64,000 nucleotides of DNA from Weissella confusa. Lineage in GTDB: Bacteria > Bacillota > Bacilli > Lactobacillales > Lactobacillaceae. The DNA is taken from assembly GCA_016466735.1 (NCBI GenBank), contig JAAOED010000005.1, forward strand, positions 1-64,000. The letters are read 5' to 3'. The position numbers and the translations under genes are program-made. A model generated the notes under the pieces. It was given only the letters and a program-made list of their open reading frames with translations, made no database searches and had not been told where the DNA came from. Positions 27,211 through 35,156 of this stretch are shown in pieces (the first letter of the stretch is position 1; each line of letters begins with the position of its first letter).

Positions 27211-28617
27211 TTAATTCTCCTTCAAACGTGCTTCCAATTCTGCCACAATTTCTGCGTGACGTGCTTCAGTCAACGTCACCTTGCGCCAGTAAATCAACAC
27301 TGACACAATAATCAAGGCCATTGGACCATAGAACATAAACATCTTAAACATACTTAGGCCATGTGCCGTAATGTCGGATGGCTTTGCGCTACCAGTCATA
27401 CCGGCTACAACCGCTGCAAACCCAACAACACCGTTAGCGAACGCACCCGCCAACTTATCCAACAATGGTCGGATGGCCAACGTCACTGATTCGTGACGAG
27501 TGCCAAGCTTCCATTGACCATATTCCACCGAGTCGGTAATCGTCATCAACACAACCAAGAACATGATTGGGTATGGCATAAAGAACATTGTGACAGCCGT
27601 CAAAACGATCGCCAAATTATTCCCTGCTACCATAAACAATAAGTAACCTGCCAACATGACCACTGCGCCAGTAAAGAAAATGGTACGACGAGCCAAAAAC
27701 TTCGTTAACGTTGGGAAGATGGCAACTGAAATCATCCCTTCAATTGCTGTGAAAATACCAACCAAGTAAAACTCATTGTCAGCACCCATAACGTACTTGA
27801 AATAGTACAACAATAGTGAGTTTGTGACAACATACGCAAGCGCGAACATAATGTAAGAAACGGCTTGCCACATCAATTGATCGTTCTTTGCAACAACCTT
27901 GAAGACTTCGAGTACACCTACTTTTTCTGTGTTTTGACGGACAACATTGTCCTCTTCCTTAGTACCAGCTGCAGTTAGCAGAGCTCCAAGGTAAGCGATG
28001 ACCGCAATCACAATGGCAAACCAGAACCAACCAGTCTTTGTTTCAGTGTGTGCCCCTGCAAAGGCCATTGAGAAAAACATAACCAATGGCACAACCACGA
28101 TTTGCACACCTTGCTGACCTAGTGTTGAACCAAAACGGGCTACCGTACCAAACTTTTCTCGCGTACTGCTATTCAATGACAAAGCTGGCAACATTGACCA
28201 GAAGGCAATGTCCTTAAATGAGTAAAACGCATCCAGCGTAACAAACACAATCCCAAACAGTACCAAGTAAAGGAATGGGTGTGATGTTGCTAGCCCACCA
28301 AAGTCAGTAAAGATGACTACCAACAAGAATGAACTGATAAACCCAGCCACGATTAACCATGGCTTAAACTTTCCCCATCGCGTCCGTGTGTTATCAACAA
28401 TTCCCCCAATAATTGGATCAAACACAATTTCAATCAATCGAATGGCAACAATCATTGTTGTTACCCAGCCAATCATTTGATTATTAAATGCTTTATCCGA
28501 CGTATCAAATAATTGACCTGTCACAAAAATCATAAAATACGTACTAAGCGTCGCATAGAACGCATCGTGTCCAAACGCACCTGCCGCATAAGACAGATAC
28601 TGCTTCACATTTTTCAT
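27211..28617 (-). CDS. GPH-family galactoside permease (LacS-like, without IIA domain)
   Basis: A 468-residue, twelve-helix glycoside-pentoside-hexuronide:cation symporter. Family stretches: an N-terminal GAFGHDAFYATLSTYFMIF segment, FDPIIGGIVDNTRTRWGKFKPW, and TDSVEYGQWKLGTRHESVT. LacS of Streptococcus and Leuconostoc carries an extra C-terminal PTS IIA-like domain of about 170 residues; this protein stops after a short charged tail, so HPr-dependent control by phosphorylation is not expected. Context (galK, galT, lacLM) indicates lactose or galactose as substrate; could also carry other galactosides. cre site and spaced inverted repeat upstream. Confidence 0.88.
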   Translation of the reverse strand: MKNVKQYLSYAAGAFGHDAFYATLSTYFMIFVTGQLFDTSDKAFNNQMIGWVTTMIVAIRLIEIVFDPIIGGIVDNTRTRWGKFKPWLIVAGFISSFLLVVIFTDFGGLATSHPFLYLVLFGIVFVTLDAFYSFKDIAFWSMLPALSLNSSTREKFGTVARFGSTLGQQGVQIVVVPLVMFFSMAFAGAHTETKTGWFWFAIVIAVIAYLGALLTAAGTKEEDNVVRQNTEKVGVLEVFKVVAKNDQLMWQAVSYIMFALAYVVTNSLLLYYFKYVMGADNEFYLVGIFTAIEGMISVAIFPTLTKFLARRTIFFTGAVVMLAGYLLFMVAGNNLAIVLTAVTMFFMPYPIMFLVVLMTITDSVEYGQWKLGTRHESVTLAIRPLLDKLAGAFANGVVGFAAVVAGMTGSAKPSDITAHGLSMFKMFMFYGPMALIIVSVLIYWRKVTLTEARHAEIVAELEARLKEN

Positions 28618-28630
28618 GCTAATATCCCCC

Positions 28631-28712
28631 GATATTTGGTTTCATAATTAACCTACTCACATATAATAAAGCGCTTTCATTAGCGAAAAAGGCACTTTTA
28701 TAACCAAATATC
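28631..28712. promoter_or_regulatory. Spaced inverted repeat flanking the permease promoter region
   Basis: GATATTTGGTT at 28631-28641 and its exact complement AACCAAATATC at 28702-28712 bracket the cre site, with centres 71 bp apart (close to seven helical turns). The neighbouring AraC regulator is the natural candidate to bind such half-sites, but this is inference. Confidence 0.5.
28666..28680 (-). promoter_or_regulatory. cre (CcpA) site upstream of the permease-galKT operon
   Basis: Minus strand ATGAAAGCGCTTTAT, one mismatch to WTGNAANCGNWNNCW. A TATTAT -10-like hexamer overlaps its downstream end. Confidence 0.6.
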
Positions 28713-28744
28713 ATGATTTATTGAAACCGTGTGAATTGGCGCAC

Positions 28745-28770
28745 AAAAAAACCAGCAGAAACTGCTGGTT
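28745..28770 (-). terminator. Terminator after the AraC-family gene
   Basis: 9-bp stem AACCAGCAG / CTGCTGGTT with a TTT loop, then a run of T on the minus strand. Confidence 0.8.
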
Positions 28771-28777
28771 CATCATC

Positions 28778-29590
28778 TTATGTTTGCCATTGGCGATAAT
28801 TCAAAGGACTAACACCGGTTTGCTTTTTAAATACTTTACCGAAATACGTGGGGTCTTGATAACCACTGAGGTTAGCCACCGCTTCAACACGTAAATGGCG
28901 TTGGGAAATTAGCAGCTTTTTCGCATTGCTAATTCTAATTTGCGTCAAATACTCATTAGGCGTTTGCTGTACAAGGCGCTTGAAGCCCCGATTCAAATAC
29001 TGTGTCGAAACTGACAGCTCCCGCGCAACCTCGGCAATCGACATGTTATCAGCAAAGTGATTCTGCATGTATGCAATGGCTGGCCCAACGTAGTGCTGAT
29101 AATCCGGCTGATGTTGATCGATCGTTTGCTTTTGTTGGCGTGTTAAGCCCAATAAAAGCCGATATGCCGTCGTTGATACAGCTAAATCATCCACCGGATT
29201 GGCCGCCAGTTCCTGCATTAATTGCTCATGCAAAGCTGTATAAAGCTTTGCTTCTGTTGCTTCAACCAACACAAACTCACTATTCACCATTTGCTTCAGT
29301 AAGTCATCCACTAGTTGTCCCTGGAACGTCGCAAATCGCACTTGCCAAGGGTGTTTACCTATCGGTTCATACCGGTGGGGCACACCTGGTGCTATCAAGA
29401 TGCCCATCCCTGGTGATAATTCATACCGTTTATCTCGTACCCAAAAAGCCCCCATCCCTGATTGCGTCTGTAACCAATGGAAGTGTGGGAAGCCTTGGTG
29501 ACGAATGATAACCCCCTGATTACACTCAGCCCCAAGATGTTCGGCCATTACTGGCAAACTTAAATCTGCAATGTTATAAAAAGTACGCAT
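28778..29590 (-). CDS. AraC-family transcriptional regulator, probably of the lac/gal genes
   Basis: About 270 residues. N-terminal cupin-like sugar-binding domain (about 10-150, including PHFHWLQTQSGMG and LIAPGVPHRYEP) and a C-terminal double HTH (about 165-270; MSIAEVARELSVSTQYLNRGF and LSGYQDPTYFGKVFKKQTGVSP). ATG 29590 with a GGGGG SD was chosen; an in-frame GTG four codons upstream is less likely. Same orientation as, and directly upstream of, the permease-galK-galT operon; likely activator responding to galactosides. Not a named regulator that I recognise. Confidence 0.88.
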   Translation of the reverse strand: MRTFYNIADLSLPVMAEHLGAECNQGVIIRHQGFPHFHWLQTQSGMGAFWVRDKRYELSPGMGILIAPGVPHRYEPIGKHPWQVRFATFQGQLVDDLLKQMVNSEFVLVEATEAKLYTALHEQLMQELAANPVDDLAVSTTAYRLLLGLTRQQKQTIDQHQPDYQHYVGPAIAYMQNHFADNMSIAEVARELSVSTQYLNRGFKRLVQQTPNEYLTQIRISNAKKLLISQRHLRVEAVANLSGYQDPTYFGKVFKKQTGVSPLNYRQWQT

Positions 29591-29664
29591 AATAACCCCC
29601 ACACTTACTATAACAAATCGAAATTAAGTTGACTTAGCTATTTTTGTGATTTACCCCATAAGGC

Positions 29665-29699
29665 AAAAAAGAAGCAGCCACAAAATTGTAGCTGCTTCG
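29665..29699 (-). terminator. Terminator after pox
   Basis: 13-bp stem GAAGCAGCTACAA / TTGTGGCTGCTTC (one G-U), 3-base loop, then TTTTTT on the minus strand. Confidence 0.8.
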
Positions 29700-29712
29700 A
29701 TATTATCTTAAA

Positions 29713-31542
29713 TTAGAAGTTGTACTTCGTGTCTTCGTCGTTAACCTTAACAACTTGTGACTTAAGTCCTTCTTCCTCAAGGAACTTACGGAATGGCACA
29801 AGTTCTTGTGCGTCATAACGCTCCTTAAAGGCCTTGATTTCTTCTTCAGATGCAAGCGCTGGATCAAGCTTCAATCCTTCAACAGGAATTGGGCGTTCCT
29901 TCGTAATCTTGGCATCAACCACAACAACACGGCCTTGCTTGTAGTAGTCAACGGCTTCTTGCATCACCTTGTCGATGTCTGCAATGCTGTTAACCGTCAA
30001 ACCAACAGCACCTTGCGCTTCAGCAATCTTGGCGTAGTCAACGTCACCAAAGTCAACGATTTCATCGTTACGGTAAGTGTTCGTATCCTCATACTTATCC
30101 TTGATGAAGCCGTATTGCGTGTTCGTCATAACAACGTTAATAACAGGCATGTTGTAACGAACTGCGGTCACGATATCTGAATCAGTCATCGCAAAGGCAC
30201 CGTCACCGGCGATGTTAAAGACTTGACGATCTGGGAAGACGTTCTTAGCACCAATTCCACCAGGGATGGCAATACCCATCGTTGCGAACAATGGTGACGT
30301 ACGCCACATGTTCTTTGGTGTCATGTGCAAGTGACGAATTGACATTTGCGTCGTGTCACCAACATCAATTGAGAAGATTGCATCTTCATCAGCGTACTTG
30401 TTGATGGCGTTGTAGACTTGGTAAGCCTCCAAAGGACCTTCCGTCTTCGTCTCAATCTTGTGCATGTAGTCACGCCAGTTTTGGGCATCCTTCAAAGCAG
30501 CGTTCCACCATGCTGACTCAGCAACTGGCTCAACCTTCGCCAACAATGCTTCAACTGCCAAACCTGCATCAGCCAACATCGCAACGTCAGCCTTGTGACG
30601 ACGTCCTAGACGAGCTGGGTTGCTATCGATTTGGATAAAGTGCTTAACACCAGCCATAAAGTTCTCAACTTGTGAGAATGGGTAGTTGTTACCAATGAAC
30701 AAAACAGTATCAGCTTCGAAGATGACATCGTTACCTGACTTCCAAGCGACACGTCCAGCAGAACCCATCAAACCTTCAAAGTCGTAATCGAAGGCTTCGT
30801 AGCTCTTGGCAGTCGTCAAAACAGGTGCCTTCAACTTACGTGACAATTCTTGGACAAGCTCACCGTGACCGATTGTTCCGAAACCAGCGTAGATTACTGG
30901 ACGCTTAGCATTCTTCAAAATTTCAACAGCGGCATCAACGTCAGCTGCCTTAGGGGCAACTGGGTCGTATTCCTTGTAAACGTCACCAGAAGAGTAAATT
31001 GGGTTAGCGTAGTTCATTTCAGCGTCAATTTCAGCAAATCCGAAATCAGCAGGCACTTCAAGAACAGCAACACCCTTCTTTGAAATGGCGTTGCGGATGG
31101 CATCGTCAATCATGTATGGCAATTGCTCAGGAACGGCAACACGCTTGTTGTAAACAGCGATATTGTTGTACATTGGGTTTTGGTTCAACTCTTGGAATGA
31201 ATCCATTCCCAATTCACGTGATGGCTTTGAACCCAAAATTGCCAAAACTGGCGTTGCGTCCATAGCAGCATCGTACAAACCGTTGATCAAGTGAGTAGCA
31301 CCAGGTCCACCAGATCCGACAGCAACGGCCATCTTACCACTGAACTTGTATTGCATGGCAGCTGCCATACTTCCAACTTCTTCGTGCTTAACTTGAATGA
31401 ACTTGATGTTGTTCTCAGGATTACTCATCGCGTTCATCAATCCACTCAAAGTTCCAGAAGGAATACCGTACATTGTGTCGATACCCCAACCTTCCATAAC
31501 CTTCAATGCAGCCAAACCGGCTGTAATCTTCTTATCTGACAT
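29713..31542 (-). CDS. pox: Pyruvate oxidase
   Basis: A 609-residue TPP/FAD enzyme: pyruvate, phosphate and oxygen give acetyl phosphate, CO2 and hydrogen peroxide. Start 31542 ([20 protein letters not shown]) has SD AGGAGG; the frame is open a little further upstream. TPP-binding motif [20 protein letters not shown]-terminal [10 protein letters not shown] and [16 protein letters not shown] segments typical of Pox/SpxB. Acetyl phosphate would be used by acetate kinase (38985-40178). Monocistronic with a long leader and cre-like sites upstream. Family relatives include acetolactate synthase, but overall match is to pyruvate oxidase. Confidence 0.93.
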   Translation of the reverse strand: MSDKKITAGLAALKVMEGWGIDTMYGIPSGTLSGLMNAMSNPENNIKFIQVKHEEVGSMAAAMQYKFSGKMAVAVGSGGPGATHLINGLYDAAMDATPVLAILGSKPSRELGMDSFQELNQNPMYNNIAVYNKRVAVPEQLPYMIDDAIRNAISKKGVAVLEVPADFGFAEIDAEMNYANPIYSSGDVYKEYDPVAPKAADVDAAVEILKNAKRPVIYAGFGTIGHGELVQELSRKLKAPVLTTAKSYEAFDYDFEGLMGSAGRVAWKSGNDVIFEADTVLFIGNNYPFSQVENFMAGVKHFIQIDSNPARLGRRHKADVAMLADAGLAVEALLAKVEPVAESAWWNAALKDAQNWRDYMHKIETKTEGPLEAYQVYNAINKYADEDAIFSIDVGDTTQMSIRHLHMTPKNMWRTSPLFATMGIAIPGGIGAKNVFPDRQVFNIAGDGAFAMTDSDIVTAVRYNMPVINVVMTNTQYGFIKDKYEDTNTYRNDEIVDFGDVDYAKIAEAQGAVGLTVNSIADIDKVMQEAVDYYKQGRVVVVDAKITKERPIPVEGLKLDPALASEEEIKAFKERYDAQELVPFRKFLEEEGLKSQVVKVNDEDTKYNF

Positions 31543-31695
31543 GAGATAAGCCTCCTGTTTAGAAAAACAATTATGCCCCACCGTCCTAGCCGAACTAACT
31601 GGGCCGATGAATATGATTAATTAATAATTACTTATGTTTAGTATGACGCTTTCAATCTATTAAGACAAATAAAAAGGTTTATTTCTAATGATTAA

Positions 31696-31710
31696 TTGTA
31701 AGCGCATTCC
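31696..31710 (+). promoter_or_regulatory. cre-like site upstream of pox
   Basis: TTGTAAGCGCATTCC, one mismatch to WTGNAANCGNWNNCW. A weaker match lies at 31641-31655. The interval 31543-31747 otherwise holds the AT-rich pox leader and no gene that I can see. CcpA control of pox genes is known in related bacteria. Confidence 0.5.
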
Positions 31711-31747
31711 CACATAAATATATTAACGCTTTTCAGGTTTGATGGGT

Positions 31748-31781
31748 AAAAAAAGAGCATCTACTCGAAAGTAGATGCTCT
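31748..31781 (-). terminator. Terminator after rpsN
   Basis: Perfect 12-bp stem AGAGCATCTACT / AGTAGATGCTCT with a 4-base loop, followed by seven T on the minus strand. Confidence 0.85.
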
Positions 31782-31807
31782 CTTTAAGACTTAAGGTAAA
31801 ATGCAGA

Positions 31808-32077
31808 TTACCAAGAAGCCTTCTTAACACCAGGGATCAATCCCTTGTGTGCCAATTGACGGAAGTTCAAACGTGACATTCCGAACTCGCGCATGTAAGC
31901 GTGAGGACGTCCATCAATCTTATCACGGTTGTGCATACGTACAGGTGAAGCGTTGCGAGGCAACTTTGACAACCCTACGTAGTCACCAGCAGCCTTCAAG
32001 GCAGCGCGCTTTGCAGCGTACTTCTCTACAGTTGCTTCAATCTTCTTAGCCTTAGCGATCTTTGACTTCTTAGCCAT
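31808..32077 (-). CDS. rpsN: 30S ribosomal protein S14, zinc-independent form
   Basis: An 89-residue S14 with the usual ending [23 protein letters not shown]. It has no Cys, so it is the C-minus paralogue (long form); the zinc-binding S14 of Firmicutes is about 61 residues. It is paired with a Cys-free L33, the same pairing often under zinc control in other Firmicutes. It starts 2 bases after the rpmG stop region, SD AAGGAGG inside rpmG. Confidence 0.94.
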   Translation of the reverse strand: MAKKSKIAKAKKIEATVEKYAAKRAALKAAGDYVGLSKLPRNASPVRMHNRDKIDGRPHAYMREFGMSRLNFRQLAHKGLIPGVKKASW

Positions 32078-32079
32078 GA

Positions 32080-32229
32080 TTACTTAACCTCCTTGAACAC
32101 AGTGACACGACGCAACTTTGGAGAGTACTTCTTCAACTCCAAACGGTCTGGCGTGTTACGACGGTTCTTAGAAGTCAAGTAGATACGCTCACCAGTTTCG
32201 GCGGCTTCCAACAAAATGTTAATGCGCAT
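32080..32229 (-). CDS. rpmG: 50S ribosomal protein L33, zinc-independent form
   Basis: A 49-codon gene: starts [20 protein letters not shown] and ends RVTVFKEVK. No Cys pairs, so this is the zinc-free L33 paralogue. Start ATG 32229 has SD AAGGAG at 8 bases; an in-frame ATG two codons earlier is too close to the SD. First gene of an rpmG-rpsN operon with a structured leader. Confidence 0.93.
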   Translation of the reverse strand: MRINILLEAAETGERIYLTSKNRRNTPDRLELKKYSPKLRRVTVFKEVK

Positions 32230-32254
32230 TAACATAACTCCTTGAATTTAATTT

Positions 32255-32311
32255 GTGAGGTGCCCCTCACCACTAATTTGAACGACAGGATTAGCTGCAT
32301 TGGGCTAATCC
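32255..32311 (-). promoter_or_regulatory. Structured 5' leader of rpmG-rpsN with two hairpins
   Basis: Two perfect hairpins lie between promoter region and SD: an 8-bp stem GGATTAGC/GCTAATCC (32288-32311) and a 6-bp stem GTGAGG/CCTCAC (32255-32270). Neither is followed by a T-run, so they do not look like simple terminators. A TATATT -10-like hexamer lies further upstream. No clear Zur palindrome was found. Confidence 0.4.
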
Positions 32312-32396
32312 CCAAGCTTGCGCCGTTACAATATAGCTAGTAAATTACAAATAATTATATTACACAGTTTATTGAGAAAATTCAAGTGTTTTCCCC

Positions 32397-32424
32397 AAAA
32401 AAGTGACAAGTAATTTTACTTGAC
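32397..32424 (-). terminator. Terminator after the alarmone synthetase gene
   Basis: Minus strand CAAGTAA / TTACTTG stem extended by further pairs with one mismatch, short loop, then TTTTTT. Moderately strong. Confidence 0.55.
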
Positions 32425-32457
32425 GCATTTCAGGCCCGATTTATCAACAAAAATCAG

Positions 32458-33138
32458 TTATAATTCGCGATGAATATTCTGGAAATTTTGCTCAATTTGA
32501 TTCAACTCATTCGCATAACCAATCAAATTATCAGCGAACTCTTCAGCACGTTCTGCGTCAGTTTTGTAGCGCAACTTGTGTTCCAAGCTGGCCCACATGT
32601 CCATGCCGATTGTTCTGATTTGAATCTCAACCGGTACACGTTCAACACCCGTCGACCTGAAGACGGGAATTTCAACCACTAAGTGCAAGCTGCGATAGCC
32701 ACTTGGCTTAGGATTTTCGACATAATCTTTGCGCTTTAACAAAGTGACATCATCTTGGGCGACTAACAAACGTTCAACCGTGTAAATGTCATCAATATAA
32801 TTCGTGATGACGCGAATACCCGCGATATCAAAGATGTTATCTGGAATAATATCCACAGTCATTGGCAAGTTTTTCCGTTGCAACTTGCCAAACAAACTTT
32901 GCGGATCCTTCATACGTCCCTCCAAATGATGGATCGGGTTATGGTTATAGTTCATTTGAAACTCAGCATCAAGATTTTCTAATTTCGTCGCAATCTCATG
33001 TTGCGCAGACTCGTACGTTTGATACATGCGGGCGAATTTCGTGAGTTCTTCGACTTCTACCCCGATATTTAGGCCCGACGTACTTAACATGTCGCGCATT
33101 TGGTTCACGTTTATCGTTGAAGCTCGTTGATTAATCAT
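32458..33138 (-). CDS. Small alarmone synthetase (RelA/SpoT synthetase domain only)
   Basis: About 226 residues, start 33138 (MINQRASTINVNQMRD, SD GGAG). Contains only the (p)ppGpp synthetase fold: IFDIAGIRVITNYIDDIY, then KRKDYVENPKPSGYRSLHLVV and VPVEIQIRTIGMDMWASLEHKLRY. There is no HD hydrolase, TGS or ACT domain. It belongs to the RelP/RelQ (YjbM/YwaC) group; I cannot separate the two with confidence. Would make pppGpp/ppGpp in stress independently of the ribosome. Confidence 0.88.
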   Translation of the reverse strand: MINQRASTINVNQMRDMLSTSGLNIGVEVEELTKFARMYQTYESAQHEIATKLENLDAEFQMNYNHNPIHHLEGRMKDPQSLFGKLQRKNLPMTVDIIPDNIFDIAGIRVITNYIDDIYTVERLLVAQDDVTLLKRKDYVENPKPSGYRSLHLVVEIPVFRSTGVERVPVEIQIRTIGMDMWASLEHKLRYKTDAERAEEFADNLIGYANELNQIEQNFQNIHREL

Positions 33139-33226
33139 TGCTACACTCCGTTTCAAAATCTTTGTATATATTATATTGAAACAGGCCAACCTTATACCAG
33201 ACTATAGATTTATAAGTTCGAAATAA

Positions 33227-33850
33227 TTAGCGTCGCTTTTCCAAACCACTATTTTGCCCATCTAGAATGCGCGTCACTTCCTTCGCCAAATCAGCCAACG
33301 TAATTGGTCGAAGTCGCTTAGCGGGAAGCTTGGACAAGATACGACCAACGTAATAACTCATCTGGCGTTTCCTATCATAAATAATACCTGGATACAGTGT
33401 CGTTGCCCGCTGTGGCAAACGCAAAGCCATGTAATTCTCCACTTCTTGCTTCGCACGCATGTATGGTGCCATGAAGAAAGGTGCGTAATTGGCCGACACG
33501 AACATGAACTTAACCTCTGGGCAAACGCGTACAGCATCAATTAAAAATTTCGCCGGTAAAACGCTGCTATTGGCATACGTTTGATGCTTAATCGGATTTG
33601 GTAGTAGAATGCCAATCACATCAATCACCCACTCTGCATCCCCAATCACAGCCAACAGTTGTTCAGGCTCACGATAATCAACTTGGTGGTAAGTTACGGA
33701 GTTGTTATCCCCTGTTACTGTTCGCCGTGTCAGTACATGAATGTCATATTTTTCTGGTGATAATGCACTGATAATCCCTTGACCAACAAAACCAGTGCCC
33801 CCTGCAATCACAATTTTCTTTTTTGCCAAATGAACATCCCCGTCTTTCAA
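33227..33850 (-). CDS. NAD(P)-binding Rossmann-fold protein (atypical SDR)
   Basis: Up to 207 residues. GGTGFVGQGI near the N terminus is the dinucleotide-binding loop of atypical short-chain dehydrogenases; the family motif YMRAKQEVE resembles the NDUFA9/NmrA-like group. No classic YxxxK active site is obvious apart from YMRAK. The start is uncertain: TTG at 33850 or TTG at 33826, the latter better spaced from GGGGAT. Substrate unknown. Confidence 0.7.
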   Translation of the reverse strand: MKDGDVHLAKKKIVIAGGTGFVGQGIISALSPEKYDIHVLTRRTVTGDNNSVTYHQVDYREPEQLLAVIGDAEWVIDVIGILLPNPIKHQTYANSSVLPAKFLIDAVRVCPEVKFMFVSANYAPFFMAPYMRAKQEVENYMALRLPQRATTLYPGIIYDRKRQMSYYVGRILSKLPAKRLRPITLADLAKEVTRILDGQNSGLEKRR

Positions 33851-33918
33851 TGTGTCCTAGTACTTCAAGTTTACACATTGTAAGCCACGAACCCAAATCA
33901 AACTTTCAACACAGGGTA

Positions 33919-33949
33919 CAAAAAAGCACCCCGCAAACGCGAGATGCTT
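33919..33949 (-). terminator. Terminator after the Fe-S biogenesis-like gene
   Basis: Minus-strand 11-bp stem AAGCATCTCGC / GCGGGGTGCTT with GTTT loop, then TTTT. Confidence 0.75.
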
Positions 33950-33964
33950 AATTAAAATTATTTA

Positions 33965-34330
33965 TTAATCAGTTGCCTTAGTTTCGTCACGAATTTCTGG
34001 CGTATCATCGATAACACCAGCGTCACCACGCAACACAACACCGCCGAACTTCTTAACGTCCAAAACCATGTTTGGCACCATGTAGTCCTTTGAGTAACCC
34101 TTGATTGGCAATGGGCCGATGTTTGAATCGATTGTCTCGTCAAACCATGGCTCCAAAGGTTGATCACCGCGAATAACAGCGAACACGAATGAAACTTGCA
34201 TGGCAACTTCACCGTGGTGTGAGTAAGGTGAAACCCCGTCTTCATACATCATAATCAAACGACGACCTGGCTCAGCCTTCAAAATTGGGTTAATCTTTTC
34301 CATTGCAGCGTCAGTAATTGTCAAATACAT
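33965..34330 (-). CDS. HesB/IscA-like family protein without cysteines
   Basis: About 121 residues; start 34330 (MYLTITDAAMEKINPILKAE) has SD AAGGAGG. The N-terminal pattern (ITDAAMEKI..L) matches the Fe-S biosynthesis fold found in small Lactobacillaceae proteins annotated as iron-sulphur cluster biosynthesis family. The three Cys needed by true A-type carriers are missing, so an Fe-S carrier role is doubtful. Ends with an acidic tail. Confidence 0.6.
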   Translation of the reverse strand: MYLTITDAAMEKINPILKAEPGRRLIMMYEDGVSPYSHHGEVAMQVSFVFAVIRGDQPLEPWFDETIDSNIGPLPIKGYSKDYMVPNMVLDVKKFGGVVLRGDAGVIDDTPEIRDETKATD

Positions 34331-34430
34331 CTTTCCATCCTCCTTCAGAGTTAGTCTGAATTTATTCATTTCACATCTCTTTCGACACTTATAGTGTAGC
34401 ACTGTGTTAAACGGATGGTAGAAAAAAGGG

Positions 34431-35063
34431 TTATTCAGCTAAGCGCATGAAGTACCAACTGATGTATCCCATTGCGACTGCCAAGACGTCAATCGCCAAC
34501 ACATCAAAGAATCCTGACAGTTGCCAGCCAATTAACGTCACTGCAAATTCCAAGAAGTTAAATAGGACGTACAAAATCGCAAACAGTTTTAATCCATTTG
34601 CCAATGTGGTCATATCGTGCGTTTGTGCTGCGCTACCTACGCGCCAGATTGTCCAGCCAAGTAGGATGATTAACAAACCAAACACAATATTGCGTGCTGA
34701 TATAGCTGGTCGCAGCACTGCCTCAACGATACTGTTCAATGGCCAAATAAAGTTTAGTAAGACACCAACCAGCCAAACCAGAATTAATTGTTGCACCGCT
34801 TTGACCAAGTCCGTGTAGTCCTTATAACGTGAATAACGCCATAGCGCTGCTAAGCTGACAGCGATCAGCAACCCCGCAATCAATTGGAGTCCCTTAAATG
34901 CCGACGCATACTGTGAATCAGGCGCCGTCAGAATAGCTAATGGATAAGCTACCATCCGGTACGCTGGCCAAATAATCGTCGCAATAACGCTTTGCAAGAC
35001 GTACAGCAGCATGCCTACCAGGCCAACACCTAAAATTAATTTACTTTGCCACCATTGTCGCAT
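34431..35063 (-). CDS. Multi-pass membrane protein, DUF998-like
   Basis: A 210-residue hydrophobic protein with about six transmembrane helices. The first half (IIWPAYRMVAYPLAILTAPD) resembles DUF998 proteins. No catalytic motif. Function unknown; the family call is tentative. Confidence 0.6.
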   Translation of the reverse strand: MRQWWQSKLILGVGLVGMLLYVLQSVIATIIWPAYRMVAYPLAILTAPDSQYASAFKGLQLIAGLLIAVSLAALWRYSRYKDYTDLVKAVQQLILVWLVGVLLNFIWPLNSIVEAVLRPAISARNIVFGLLIILLGWTIWRVGSAAQTHDMTTLANGLKLFAILYVLFNFLEFAVTLIGWQLSGFFDVLAIDVLAVAMGYISWYFMRLAE

Positions 35064-35103
35064 GTCTTCACCTCATCATTTTTCAGTACTTCTATCATAC
35101 GAA

Positions 35104-35141
35104 AAAACACAGCGAACAACCAGTACCGTTCGCTGTGTTTT
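35104..35141. terminator. Terminator after pyc
   Basis: Perfect 14-bp stem AAAACACAGCGAAC / GTTCGCTGTGTTTT with a 10-base loop. On the minus strand it is followed by TT, and it lies 16 bases past the pyc stop. Confidence 0.75.
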
Positions 35142-35156
35142 CAAATTATCTTATGC

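Noticed and set aside
32230..32396. Zur box upstream of rpmG-rpsN
   Set aside because: The AT-rich TGTAAT stretches there do not form the expected palindrome.
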